A DNA stretch of 64,000 bases from Hydrogenophaga intermedia. GTDB taxonomy: Bacteria; Pseudomonadota; Gammaproteobacteria; Burkholderiales; Burkholderiaceae_C. Where the stretch lies: positions 108,613 to 172,612 of the forward strand of contig NZ_CCAE010000005.1 of the NCBI RefSeq assembly GCF_000723405.1. The letters run 5' to 3'. How positions within the stretch are numbered: position 1 is the first letter of the stretch; each line of letters starts with the position of its first letter. The translations under genes and the position numbers were made by a program. Below are positions 9,583-18,248 of this stretch, piece after piece. The notes beneath the pieces were generated by a model that worked only from the letters and a program-made list of their open reading frames with translations, was not told where the DNA came from and did no database searches.

Positions 9583-11061
9583 TTAGTTCTTGATCGCGAA
9601 CGGATCGCGTTCGGCGTCGGAAAAATCGATCATCACGTTGCGCGTGGTGAGGTACTCGTGCAAGCCAGCCTCGCCGCGTTCGCGGCCGATGCCCGACTCC
9701 TTGAATCCGCCGAAGGGCGCCTGGGCCGCCAGCGCGCGGTAGGTGTTCACCCACACGCTGCCCGCCTGCATTTCCCGGCTCACGCGCATCACGCGTCCGA
9801 TGTCGCGCGACCAGATGCCCGCGGCCAGGCCGTAGCGGCTGTCGTTGGCGAGCCGGGTCGCCTCGGCCTCGGTGTCGAAGGGAATGATGGCCAGCACCGG
9901 GCCGAAGATCTCTTCCTGCGCCAGGTGGCTGTCGTTGCTCACGTCGGCGAACACCGTGGGCTGGATGAAGTAGCCGCTGTCCAGGCCGGGGCCGGTGGCG
10001 CGCGCGCCACCGGTGACGAGCCGCGCACCCGCAGCCTTGGCGTTCTCGATCGCGGCGAGGATGCGGCGAAACTGCGGCTCGTTGGCCACGGTGCCCATCT
10101 CGGTCGCCGAGTCCAGCGGGTTGCCGAGCTTGATCATCCCGGCCCGCTCGGCCACACGGCGCACCACTTCGTCGTACACCCCACGCTGCACCAGCAGCCG
10201 TGAGCCTGCAACACAGGTCTGCCCGGTGGCGCCGAAGATGCCCGCCAGGGCGCCGACGACGGCCTTGTTGAGGTCGGCGTCGTCAAAGATGATGTTCGGC
10301 GACTTGCCGCCCAGCTCCAGCGTGACCGGCACCAGGCGGCGGCCTGCGGCGGCCGCGATCTCGCGCCCCACGCCCGGGCTGCCCGTGAAACTCACACGCG
10401 CCACTTCGGGTGCATTGACCAGGGCGCGGCCAACCTCGGCGCCACCCGTGACCACGTTGAAGACGCCCGGCGGGAAGCCCGCCTCTTTGACCAGTTCGGC
10501 GAACTCCAGCGTCGACACCGAGGCGTGCTCCGAGGGTTTCACCACCACGCAATTGCCCGCCGCCAACGCGGGCGCCAGCTTGTTGGCCAGCAACGAGAGC
10601 GGCGAATTCCAGGCGGTGATCAGGGCCACCACGCCATAGGGCTCGTACACCATGTAGTCGAGGGTGTCGCGTTGGTCCAGGGGAATGTGCTGGCCATAGA
10701 GCTTGTCGGCGTAACCGGCGAAGAAGCGCAACTGGCGCCCAACCCATTTCATCTGCGAATGGGTTTCTCGCACGATCTTGCCGTTGTCCGTGGACTCGAT
10801 GTCCGACATGCGCTTGGCCGATCCTTCGATCAACTCCGCGAGACGGATCATCAGCGCCGCGCGCTGCACGCCCGAGGTCTGGCGCCAGTGTTCGCGGTAG
10901 GCGCGGCTGGCCGCCCGGACCGCCGCCTGCACGTCGGCTTCACTGGCGTCGGGCACCTCGGCCCACACCGCACCGGTGTAGGGGTTGACGCTGGGCATCA
11001 TGCGGCCGCTTCGCGGTGCGACGGATTGGCCGTCAATATGCAGGCTGTACTGCTTGGTCAC
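9583..11061 (-). CDS. NAD(P)-dependent aldehyde dehydrogenase
   Basis: A 492-residue aldehyde dehydrogenase with the usual order: ITAWNSPLSLLANKLAPALAAGN in the coenzyme domain, VTLELGGKSPN with the general-base Glu, and GATGQTCVAGSR with the nucleophilic Cys. FGGFKESGIGRERG near the C terminus is also typical of the class. The length is standard. It lies 26 bases before the Bug gene and 111 after the flavin reductase gene on the same strand. It would oxidise an aldehyde, perhaps one released by the flavin monooxygenase encoded at 12706. The substrate is not predictable. Confidence 0.92.
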   Translation of the reverse strand: MTKQYSLHIDGQSVAPRSGRMMPSVNPYTGAVWAEVPDASEADVQAAVRAASRAYREHWRQTSGVQRAALMIRLAELIEGSAKRMSDIESTDNGKIVRETHSQMKWVGRQLRFFAGYADKLYGQHIPLDQRDTLDYMVYEPYGVVALITAWNSPLSLLANKLAPALAAGNCVVVKPSEHASVSTLEFAELVKEAGFPPGVFNVVTGGAEVGRALVNAPEVARVSFTGSPGVGREIAAAAGRRLVPVTLELGGKSPNIIFDDADLNKAVVGALAGIFGATGQTCVAGSRLLVQRGVYDEVVRRVAERAGMIKLGNPLDSATEMGTVANEPQFRRILAAIENAKAAGARLVTGGARATGPGLDSGYFIQPTVFADVSNDSHLAQEEIFGPVLAIIPFDTEAEATRLANDSRYGLAAGIWSRDIGRVMRVSREMQAGSVWVNTYRALAAQAPFGGFKESGIGRERGEAGLHEYLTTRNVMIDFSDAERDPFAIKN

Positions 11062-11172
11062 TGGGTCTCCTTCTGAAATGTCTGCCTGAGGCAGTGGGCT
11101 GTTGGCCGCCCGGAATGCGCCCCACTCTAGGAGGCCGCGCCGGCACCGTCCAATATCGATTTCGTCCTTCTG

Positions 11173-12276
11173 CTATTCGGTTTTGATTGCCTGTACCGCC
11201 GCCACCGGTGAAGTGGTATGCCCCATGCGCGCAGACAGCCGCCGCGCGGCGCCCAGCAGGGCGCAGGGCACCTCGCCATACCAGTCCGAGCGCAACCGGT
11301 CGGCCTGGCAGGTGGTGGACAAGGCCATCACCATGCGTCCCTGGGCATCGAACACCGGCGCACTGAAGGCGTTCACGGTGACCTGGTGCCGCTGCGAGGG
11401 CGCCTTGCCAATGGCTCGGGCCAGACCATGCTGGCGCGCCTCAGCCACCCGGCGCTCGAAGTCGCCCGTATCGGCGTTGCTGGCCGCGCGGCGCAAACTC
11501 AACTCCTCTTCGATGCGCCGCTTCACCTCGGGCGAATCGGAGAACGTGGCGAACGCCAGGCCGGTGGCGGACTGCGTGAGGCTGACCACCACGCCGGTCT
11601 GCAGATAGGGGCTCACAGGGTTTTTCGAGGGCTCCCATCGCACCATCGTGGGCCCGTGAGAACCCCAGACGGCCAGGCCCAGGGTGCGCTGGCCGATCTC
11701 CTCGCACACCTGCGCCAGAGCGGCGCTGCCGAGCCGGACGGCTTCGATCGACGCAAGGTTGCAGACACCGTTGTCGACGCCGACAGTGCCGCCCAGGTCG
11801 TGCGCGAAGGTCACCATATATTTGCCCTGGGCAAACGCCAGCGAGCCACGGTCGGAGCGCTTGAAGCGCTCGATCAGCCCGATGAAGATGGTGTGGTCGC
11901 CTCCGGGGTAGGCCGCCACCTTCAGGCACTCCAGGCTGGCCGCGGTGCCATCGATCACCGGCACGCCGCCCAGGCCGGCGTGGGTGGTGATGTCCTTGAA
12001 CTTGTCGATGCCTGACCTGGCGAACTGGTTGGCCACCCGCACCTGATCGTCCGCCATGATGTTGACCACGAAGCGCTCGGCGTCGCGAAACGCCGCGTGG
12101 CTGCTGGAGGTATTGGACTGGCTCCAGAGGATCAGCGGCGGATCCAGCGACACCGAGCTGAACGAATTGGCGGTGACGCCATAGGCCTGACCCGCGGCGT
12201 CGATGGTGGTCACCACGGTGACGCCAGTGGGGAAGGCGCCCAGCACCTGGCGCAGTTGCTTGCTGTCGAAGTTCAT
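11173..12276 (-). CDS. Flavin reductase fused to an IclR-type effector-binding domain
   Basis: A 367-residue two-domain protein. Residues 1 to about 165 are a flavin reductase-like FMN-binding domain (FPTGVTVVTT, GVTANSFSSVSLDPPLILW). Residues about 175-345 resemble the effector-binding half of IclR regulators (VSLTQSATGLAFATF, then VTVNAFSAPVFDAQGRMVMALS). No helix-turn-helix is present. Its neighbour across the divergent spacer is an NtaA-type FMNH2-dependent monooxygenase, so it should supply reduced flavin as NtaB does for nitrilotriacetate monooxygenase. The extra domain may let substrate tune the reductase. Its start overlaps a small upstream reading frame (ATGA). Confidence 0.85.
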   Translation of the reverse strand: MNFDSKQLRQVLGAFPTGVTVVTTIDAAGQAYGVTANSFSSVSLDPPLILWSQSNTSSSHAAFRDAERFVVNIMADDQVRVANQFARSGIDKFKDITTHAGLGGVPVIDGTAASLECLKVAAYPGGDHTIFIGLIERFKRSDRGSLAFAQGKYMVTFAHDLGGTVGVDNGVCNLASIEAVRLGSAALAQVCEEIGQRTLGLAVWGSHGPTMVRWEPSKNPVSPYLQTGVVVSLTQSATGLAFATFSDSPEVKRRIEEELSLRRAASNADTGDFERRVAEARQHGLARAIGKAPSQRHQVTVNAFSAPVFDAQGRMVMALSTTCQADRLRSDWYGEVPCALLGAARRLSARMGHTTSPVAAVQAIKTE

Positions 12277-12587
12277 GCCATCAACCCCCGGAACGCCAGC
12301 CGCATGTCGCGTTCGTGGCGGCGAAGGCGCTCGGCCTCATCGGTCACCGGGGGCCGCGGCGCCCACGCATCGCGGGTCACGAGCGGATCCCCGCGGCGCC
12401 GGCGAGATACCGCCTTGCCGGCGACGGTGGATCGGAAATCCTCTGCTTGGGCCTCTGCTTCTGCACGCTGCACTTTGCACTCCTGGGTGACGACGGGGCG
12501 CAGTGTGGAACGCGCACTGGCCAGCAACAAATCGCGCGCATCAATGGAGCTATACGCGGCAGCAATGAATGCCTCGATCGGCCGCAC
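12273..12587 (-). CDS. Small hypothetical protein, possibly coupled to the flavin reductase gene
   Basis: A 104-codon frame from GTG 12587 to a TGA that overlaps the reductase ATG as ATGA. I recognise no family. The C-terminal half is charged and helical-looking (TDEAERLRRHERDMRLAF) and has high third-position GC like its neighbours. The N-terminal half has more mixed codon use, so the true start may lie further in. The overlap is the main argument that it is translated; it may also be chance in a GC-rich spacer. Confidence 0.35.
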   Translation of the reverse strand: MRPIEAFIAAAYSSIDARDLLLASARSTLRPVVTQECKVQRAEAEAQAEDFRSTVAGKAVSRRRRGDPLVTRDAWAPRPPVTDEAERLRRHERDMRLAFRGLMA

Positions 12588-12705
12588 TTATTTGCTCGGC
12601 CAATAGGTTCATCAGGGTCGAGAAATTGCCTTGGCTGGGCGGCCACCGAATACTTGCCCGCACCCGCCAACCGGCGAGTCAACACACCACGCAGGAAGAC
12701 AAGCA
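12588..12705. promoter_or_regulatory. Divergent spacer before the NtaA-type monooxygenase gene
   Basis: This is the AT-richer part of the spacer between the leftward reductase genes and the rightward monooxygenase operon. GGCCG (12580-12584) and CGGCC (12597-12601) form an inverted repeat around CACTTATTTGCT, a possible regulator site. GCAGGAAG at about 12691-12698 is the ribosome site for the gene starting at 12706. No clear -35/-10 pair could be fixed. Confidence 0.3.
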
Positions 12706-14067
12706 ATGTCGAAACCCTCTCGTCAGATGACGCTCATCGCGTTCATGCAGGCCCAGAACTGCACCAACTACGCCGGCTCCTGGCGTCACCCGTCGAGCAT
12801 GACGGACTACCTGACACCCGAGTACTACCAGCGCGTCGCGCGCACGCTGGAAGAAGGCAAGTTCGACATGGCGTTCTTCGACGACCGCCTGGCCATCCCC
12901 GACATCTACGGCGGCAACCACCGCGACACCGTCAAGTACGGCGTGCGCGCCTTCAAGCTGGAGCCGACCTCGGTGCTGATGGCCATGGCCATGGCCACCT
13001 CGCGCCTGGGCCTGGGTGCCACCTACTCAACCAGCTATTACGAGCCCTTCCACATCGCCCGCCTGTACGCGACCCTGGACCTGATGACCAAGGGCCGCGT
13101 GGCCTGGAACGTGGTCACATCGATGAACGACTCGGAGGCATTCAACTTCGGCAAGGAAGACCACCTGGAACACGACCTGCGCTACGACCGCGCCGACGAA
13201 TTCATGGAAGTGGTCATGGGGCACTGGGACACCTGGGAGGACGACGCGATCAAACCCGACAAGGAAGCGGGCACATTCGCCAATCCGGACAAAGTCCATC
13301 GCCTGGACCACGTCGGCCAGTACTTCAAGTCGCGCGGCCCCTTGCCCGTGCCGCGCTCGCCCCAGGGCCATCCGGTGATCCTGCAGGCCGGCCAGAGCGG
13401 CCGGGGCCTGGCCTTTGCCGCGCGCTGGGCGGAGGTGGTGTTTTCCAAGTACCCGACGCTGGACAACGGCAAGAAGCAGTACCAGGCGCTGAAAGACGGC
13501 GCGTCCAATGCGGGCCGCGACCCGGGCACGCTGAAGATCGCGCCGGAGTTGAAGATCATCGTGGGCGAGACGGAGAGCATCGCCAAGGAAAAGCGCGAGC
13601 TCATCGCCAGCCTCTCGCGCCCCATCGACGGCCTGACCATGATGGGCGAGACGCTCAACATCGACTTCTCGGGCCGGCCCTACGAGCAGCCGTTCACCGA
13701 CGCCGAGCTGGCCGCCATGTCCTGGCAGAGCCTGCGCGACAAGGTGGTGCAGGTCAGCGGCAAGAAGAACCCCTCGGTGCGCGACTTCGTCGAGGCCTCC
13801 GGCCGTGGAACGCTCAATGACGGACCCGTGTTCTGCGGCACCGGCACCCAGGTGGCGGACCAAATGGAAGAGTGGTTCAAGACCGCCTGCGACGGCTTCG
13901 TGCTGTCGGGCACGACGGTGCCGGGCACCTACGAGGACATCGTGCGCCTGGTCGTGCCCGAGTTGCAAAAGCGTGGCCTGTTCCGCAAGGAATACGCCGG
14001 CAATACCTTGCGTGAAAACCTGGGCGTGCGCCGGCCGTACGCCGGCGACTGGAAGCGCAAGGCCTGA
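12706..14067 (+). CDS. FMNH2-dependent monooxygenase, NtaA/SnaA/DszA family
   Basis: A 453-residue bacterial-luciferase-fold monooxygenase. The opening LIAFMQAQNCTNYAGSWRHP and the following FDMAFFDDRLAIPD and LEPTSVLMAMAMATSRLGLG are typical of the NtaA/SnaA/DszA branch, whose members oxidise C-N or C-S bonds of aminopolycarboxylates, antibiotics or thiophenes using reduced flavin from a separate reductase. The reductase partner is probably the divergent gene at 11173-12276. The ATG at 12706 follows a GCAGGAAG ribosome site. Its stop overlaps the next start (TGATG). Substrate unknown; the neighbouring AtuA/DUF4387/PrpD genes are not part of known nitrilotriacetate or thiophene operons. Confidence 0.9.
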   Translation: MSKPSRQMTLIAFMQAQNCTNYAGSWRHPSSMTDYLTPEYYQRVARTLEEGKFDMAFFDDRLAIPDIYGGNHRDTVKYGVRAFKLEPTSVLMAMAMATSRLGLGATYSTSYYEPFHIARLYATLDLMTKGRVAWNVVTSMNDSEAFNFGKEDHLEHDLRYDRADEFMEVVMGHWDTWEDDAIKPDKEAGTFANPDKVHRLDHVGQYFKSRGPLPVPRSPQGHPVILQAGQSGRGLAFAARWAEVVFSKYPTLDNGKKQYQALKDGASNAGRDPGTLKIAPELKIIVGETESIAKEKRELIASLSRPIDGLTMMGETLNIDFSGRPYEQPFTDAELAAMSWQSLRDKVVQVSGKKNPSVRDFVEASGRGTLNDGPVFCGTGTQVADQMEEWFKTACDGFVLSGTTVPGTYEDIVRLVVPELQKRGLFRKEYAGNTLRENLGVRRPYAGDWKRKA

Positions 14068-15464
14068 TGGGATCCGACGCCATGAGCCAAGCCACCCCTG
14101 AAGTGCGCATGATGTCGGCCAGCGGCATCCTGGGCTACGGATTCCCCGAAGCCTCACTGGAAGCCGCGCTGGCCCGCGAGCCCCACATGATCGGCGTCGA
14201 CGGCGGCAGCTCCGACCCCGGCCCCCACTACCTGGGCTCGGGCAAGACGCTGAACTCGCGCCTGGCGATGAAGCGCGACCTGTCCCTGCTGCTGCGCGGC
14301 GCCATCCGCAAGGGCATTCCCATGATGGTGGGCACCTGCGGCGGTGCCGGCGGCGAGCCCCACCTGCAGGTGTGCGCCGACATCATCCGCGAGGTGGCGC
14401 GCGAACACGGCCTGAGCTTCAAGATGGCACTGATCCACGCCGAGCAGGAGAAAGGCTTTCTGCTGGAGCAACTCGCGGCGGGCAAGATCCGCCCCCTGGG
14501 CGGCGCGCCCGCGCTGCAGGCCAGCGACATCGAAGGCGCCGAGCGCATCGTCGGCATGATGGGCCCGGAGCCCTACCGCCAGGCCCTGGCCGCGGGCGCG
14601 CAGGTCATCCTTGGCGGCCGGGGCACCGACCCGGCGCCCTGGGTGGCGCTGGCCATGCACCACGGCCTGCCGGCCGCGCCAGCCTGGTACGCCGGCAAGA
14701 TGCTCGAATGCGCCTGCAACGCCGCCATCCCCAAGAAGCACGACTGTCTGCTGGTCACCGTGGGCGAGGACTTCGTGCAGGCCGAGCCGATGAACCCCGA
14801 GCTGCGTTGCACGCCGATGTCGGTGGCGGTGCAGGCGCTGCACGAGAACGCCAGCCCGGTGACCCGCTACGAGCCGGGCGGCATCGTCGACAGCCAGGAC
14901 TGCGAGATCAGCGCGGTGAACGAGCGCGTGGTCCGCATCACGGGCATGGACTGGAAGCCCGCGCCCTACTCCATCAAGCTCGAGGGCGCGCGCCGCGTGG
15001 GCTTCAGCGCCTTCACCGTGGCAGCCACGCGCGACCCGGGCCTGATCGGCCAGATCCACAGCTTCCTGGAGTTCGTGCGCGAATCCACCGCCACCAAAGT
15101 GCGCGCACTGGGCATTGCGACCGAGGACTACCGCCTGGTGCTGCGCGTGTACGGGCAGGACGGCGTGATGGGCGAGTGGGAGCCGGTGAAGGACACCCAG
15201 GCCCTGGAGCTGTCCATCCTGGCCGAAGTGGTGGCCTCGACGCAGGAGGTGGCCAACGCCGTGCTCTCGCTGGCACGCGTGACCTTGTTGCACTCCGACT
15301 TTCCGGGCCGCATGTGCCGCGAGGGCAACATGGCCTTTCCCTTCTCGCCCTCGGACATCGAGCGCGGCGCGATCTATGAGTTCATGCTCCAGCACGTGCT
15401 GGACATCGACGACCCGCTGCGCATGTTCCCCATCGAATACGAAACCGTCGGAGCCACGCAATGA
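14067..15464 (+). CDS. AtuA-family protein (acyclic terpene utilisation, DUF1446)
   Basis: A 465-residue protein of the AtuA/DUF1446 family. MVGTCGGAGGEPHLQVCADIIREVAREHGL (about 91-120) and VILGGRGTDPAPWVALAM are characteristic. AtuA is named from citronellol and geraniol catabolism, but its biochemical role is not established to my knowledge, and most members lie in unrelated catabolic clusters. The start at 14067 overlaps the monooxygenase stop (TGATG); an internal ATG at 14082 is the alternative. The stop overlaps the DUF4387 start (ATGA). The tight coupling of three genes suggests their products work on one substrate, perhaps as a complex. Confidence 0.88.
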   Translation: MGSDAMSQATPEVRMMSASGILGYGFPEASLEAALAREPHMIGVDGGSSDPGPHYLGSGKTLNSRLAMKRDLSLLLRGAIRKGIPMMVGTCGGAGGEPHLQVCADIIREVAREHGLSFKMALIHAEQEKGFLLEQLAAGKIRPLGGAPALQASDIEGAERIVGMMGPEPYRQALAAGAQVILGGRGTDPAPWVALAMHHGLPAAPAWYAGKMLECACNAAIPKKHDCLLVTVGEDFVQAEPMNPELRCTPMSVAVQALHENASPVTRYEPGGIVDSQDCEISAVNERVVRITGMDWKPAPYSIKLEGARRVGFSAFTVAATRDPGLIGQIHSFLEFVRESTATKVRALGIATEDYRLVLRVYGQDGVMGEWEPVKDTQALELSILAEVVASTQEVANAVLSLARVTLLHSDFPGRMCREGNMAFPFSPSDIERGAIYEFMLQHVLDIDDPLRMFPIEYETVGATQ

Positions 15465-15772
15465 CACGCCTGAAGGACATCGCCAAAGCCTGCAAGAGCA
15501 AGAACGCCGGGCCCTTTCACGTGACACTGGACATCATGTTCGACGACGCCACCCTGTTCGAGCGCGTGCGCCGCACCGGCACCATCCGTGCCGAACTGAT
15601 CGCCTCGCTCTATGGGGTGCCGCTCGATCAGGTCCAATTCACCGAGTACCCGCCCGCCCTGGCCTGGAAGGCCACCATTCCCCGCCGCATCCCCTCGGGC
15701 GCCATCGGCGACACCGACATCTACGGCGCGCAGCAGCACGCCCCGTTGCTGGACATCGACGTCGCCATCTGA
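15461..15772 (+). CDS. DUF4387 family protein
   Basis: A 103-residue soluble protein with no transmembrane segment. It recalls the small DUF4387 family (KSKNAGPFHVTLDIMFDD near the N terminus, then IASLYGVPLDQV), which is commonly encoded next to, or fused with, AtuA-type proteins. The start overlaps the AtuA stop (ATGA). It is probably a small subunit of an AtuA complex; no activity is known to me. Confidence 0.85.
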   Translation: MTRLKDIAKACKSKNAGPFHVTLDIMFDDATLFERVRRTGTIRAELIASLYGVPLDQVQFTEYPPALAWKATIPRRIPSGAIGDTDIYGAQQHAPLLDIDVAI

Positions 15773-15792
15773 GCCCGCCCCAAGAGACCCGC

Positions 15793-17199
15793 ATGTCCAA
15801 GCTCCCCGACACCCCCGTCACCTTCCCCAACATTGCCGAGCAACTGGCGCGCTTCGCCACCGACCTGCGTGGCGAGGAATTGCCCCCCGCCGTGTGGGCC
15901 AAGTCGGTGCACCACATCGTCGATGCCATCGGCCTGGGTTTTGCCTCGCACCACTTTCCCTTCGCAGCGCCCGGCCTGGCCGGCATCGCGGCGGCCGGCG
16001 CCACGGGCGAAGCCTGCGTCATCGGCAGCCCGCTGCGCCTGTCGGCGCGCGACGCCGCCATGGCCAACGGCTACCTCATGCACGGCCTGGATTTCGACGA
16101 CACCCACCCGGCCAGCATCGTGCACCCCACGGTGGCCTGCCTGCCGGCCGCGCTGGCGCTGGCCGAGACGCGCGACCTGAGCTGGGGCGAACTGCTCGCA
16201 GCCTACGCGGGTGGCATGGAGACCTGCATCCGCCTGGGCCAGTCGGTCAACGGCGGCTTTCACCACGCGGGCTTTCACGCCACCGGACTGCTGTCGCATT
16301 TCAGCGCGGCGGTGGTGGCCAGCCGCCTGCTGGGCCTGTCCGCCGAGCAGTGCATCGGCGCGCAGGGCATCGCGGCCAGCACAGCCTCGGGCGTGCAGGT
16401 CTTTCTGGAGAACGGCGCATGGACCAAGCGTCTGCACCCCGGCTGGGGCGCCATGGCCGGCATCAGCGCCGCGCACCTGGTGCAGCAGGGCTTCAAGGCG
16501 CCGCTGCGTCCGTACGAAGGCAAGTTCGCCTTCTTCGAAACGCACATGCAGACGCACGTGGGAGAGGTCGACTTCGCGTCCATCGCCAAGGGCCTTGGCG
16601 AGCGCTGGACCCTGCTCGACACCGCCATCAAGCCCTACCCCGTGTGCCACTTCATCCACGGCTGCGCCGAGGCCGCCCTGCAACTGCACGCCGAACTGCT
16701 GACCCGAGGGCCGGTCGCACGCATCACCTGCGAGCTGCCCGAGGCCACGCTGCCCATCGTGGCCGAGCCGGCGGCCGCCAAGGCCGTGCCGCGCAGCGAC
16801 TACGAAGCCAAGTTCAGCGCGCCCTTCGTGGTGGCGGCCTGCCTGCTCAAGGGGCGCTTCGGGCTCAAGGAGCTGGAAGACGACAGCCTGGTGGACGCCG
16901 AGACCCTGGCGCTCACGCAGCGCGTGCGCTGCATCAAGGAAGAAGGCTCGCCGTTTCCCAAGTATTTCTCCGGCGCGCTCACGGTCGAGTTCGAGACCGG
17001 CGAGGTGCTCACGCGCCGCGTGCCGGTCAACCTGGGCAGCGGCGAACGCGCGCTCACGCGCGAGGACATCGTCACCAAGTTCAAGGGAACGGCCGGCATC
17101 GTGCTGGCGCCCACGCGCCTGGACGCCGTGCTCGGCGCCCTGCTCGAGGCCAGGCCGGACACGCCGGTGCGCGCCATCACCCGCCTGCTGGGCCAATAG
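15793..17199 (+). CDS. MmgE/PrpD family protein
   Basis: A 468-residue protein of the 2-methylcitrate dehydratase (PrpD)/MmgE/cis-aconitate decarboxylase/iminodisuccinate epimerase family. Typical stretches are NGYLMHGLDFDDTH at about 93-106, TASGVQVFLENGAWTKRLHPGWGA at about 198-221, and KPYPVCHFIHGCAEAAL near 280-296. The family acts on tricarboxylic and amino-dicarboxylic acids by dehydration, decarboxylation or epimerisation. It is 20 bases after DUF4387 and closes the rightward operon with NtaA and AtuA. The combination points to breakdown of a branched or N-substituted polycarboxylate; that is inference. Confidence 0.88.
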   Translation: MSKLPDTPVTFPNIAEQLARFATDLRGEELPPAVWAKSVHHIVDAIGLGFASHHFPFAAPGLAGIAAAGATGEACVIGSPLRLSARDAAMANGYLMHGLDFDDTHPASIVHPTVACLPAALALAETRDLSWGELLAAYAGGMETCIRLGQSVNGGFHHAGFHATGLLSHFSAAVVASRLLGLSAEQCIGAQGIAASTASGVQVFLENGAWTKRLHPGWGAMAGISAAHLVQQGFKAPLRPYEGKFAFFETHMQTHVGEVDFASIAKGLGERWTLLDTAIKPYPVCHFIHGCAEAALQLHAELLTRGPVARITCELPEATLPIVAEPAAAKAVPRSDYEAKFSAPFVVAACLLKGRFGLKELEDDSLVDAETLALTQRVRCIKEEGSPFPKYFSGALTVEFETGEVLTRRVPVNLGSGERALTREDIVTKFKGTAGIVLAPTRLDAVLGALLEARPDTPVRAITRLLGQ

Positions 17200-17258
17200 C
17201 CATTCACACCGTGGCGCGCGCCGCCCTGGTGTAAGCTCCGCCCGGCTTTGCAGCCCCC

Positions 17259-17282
17259 AACGCACGCCCTCCGGCGTGCGTT
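17259..17282 (+). terminator. Strong hairpin after the PrpD gene (no T tract)
   Basis: AACGCACGCC (17259-17268) pairs perfectly with GGCGTGCGTT (17273-17282) around a CTCC loop, 60 bases beyond the PrpD stop and 28 before the likely start of the next gene. The absence of a T run makes factor-independent termination uncertain. It could equally act in the leader of the LysR gene. Confidence 0.55.
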
Positions 17283-17310
17283 GTCGTCTGGGCTGAAGCG
17301 CCAGGCTCCC

Positions 17311-18222
17311 TTGAACAGACACCCGCAGCTGCGTTTCCATTTACCCGAACTCGAGACCTTCCTGGTCGTGCTCGAGGAGGGCAGCTTCAGCCGCGCCGCC
17401 GAACGGCTGTGCGTCTCCCAACCCTCGGTCTCCAGTCGCGTCAAGCGGCTGGAAGACGTGCTGCGGGTCAAGCTCATCGAGCGCACCACACGCAGCGTGC
17501 AGGCCACCGAAGACGGCGAGCTGCTGCGCAACGCCGCGCACGAAGCACTGGCGGGCCTGTACGCCGTGCTGGGCCAGTTCCGCGACCGCTCCGAGGCAGC
17601 GCGCAATCGCGTGGTGATCGCAGCCACGCCCATGCTGGCGGCCACCTACCTGCCAACGATCATCCACTCGTACAGCGAGCGCTTCCCTGACGTGCAAGTG
17701 GTGCTTCGCGACATGCCCTTCGATGCGCTTCTCAAGGCAGTGGGCGACGGCTCGGCGGACATCGGCGTGACCGCCGTTGATGGCGACTACGACAACCTGC
17801 AGTTCCAGCCCTTGGCCGAAGAACCGGTGGTGCTGGTGGTGCCGGCGAATCACCCGCTGGCCGCGCAGCAGCGCGTCACGCTGGAGATGATCTCGCGCCA
17901 CCGCATGATCTTCCTGGACCGCTACACCAACCTGCGCGAGCGCCTGGCTGGTGAATTCGCTCGCTTCGGCGCGGTCCTCGAGGCCTCGACCGCCTCCACC
18001 CTGCCCACGCTGATCGGCATGGTCGACGCGGGCCGTTGCATGGCCTTTTTGCCGCGCTCCATGGCGCAGATCAACGCGCGCGAAACTCGCACCCTGGTGG
18101 AGCTGGCCGACTTCAAGGCCGTGCGCAGCTACGGCAGCATCATCGCGCGACGCAGCGTGCCCACGGCGGCGGTGAAGAGCTTTCGCGACCACCTGCACCA
18201 GCACTTCGAACCGCAGGTCTAG
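17311..18222 (+). CDS. LysR-family transcription regulator (TTG start likely)
   Basis: A LysR protein of about 303 residues. LPELETFLVVLEEGSFSRAA and SQPSVSSRVKRLEDVL form the N-terminal helix-turn-helix, and the effector domain follows (ATPMLAATYLPTIIHSYSERFP, then VVLVVPANHPLAAQQ). No ATG exists before the first helix. TTG at 17311 gives the shortest plausible N terminus; TTG 17281 and 17248 are alternatives, but the latter would place the hairpin 17259-17282 inside the gene. It lies between the PrpD operon and the ABC importer genes, both on its strand, and could control either. Confidence 0.85.
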   Translation: MNRHPQLRFHLPELETFLVVLEEGSFSRAAERLCVSQPSVSSRVKRLEDVLRVKLIERTTRSVQATEDGELLRNAAHEALAGLYAVLGQFRDRSEAARNRVVIAATPMLAATYLPTIIHSYSERFPDVQVVLRDMPFDALLKAVGDGSADIGVTAVDGDYDNLQFQPLAEEPVVLVVPANHPLAAQQRVTLEMISRHRMIFLDRYTNLRERLAGEFARFGAVLEASTASTLPTLIGMVDAGRCMAFLPRSMAQINARETRTLVELADFKAVRSYGSIIARRSVPTAAVKSFRDHLHQHFEPQV

Positions 18223-18248
18223 CCAAGCGCCACACGACGCTTTCCGTT

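Noticed and set aside
12706..14067. Assigning the flavin monooxygenase as nitrilotriacetate monooxygenase or DszA
   Set aside because: Only family-level motifs are visible and the neighbouring genes do not match either known operon, so no substrate or symbol is given.
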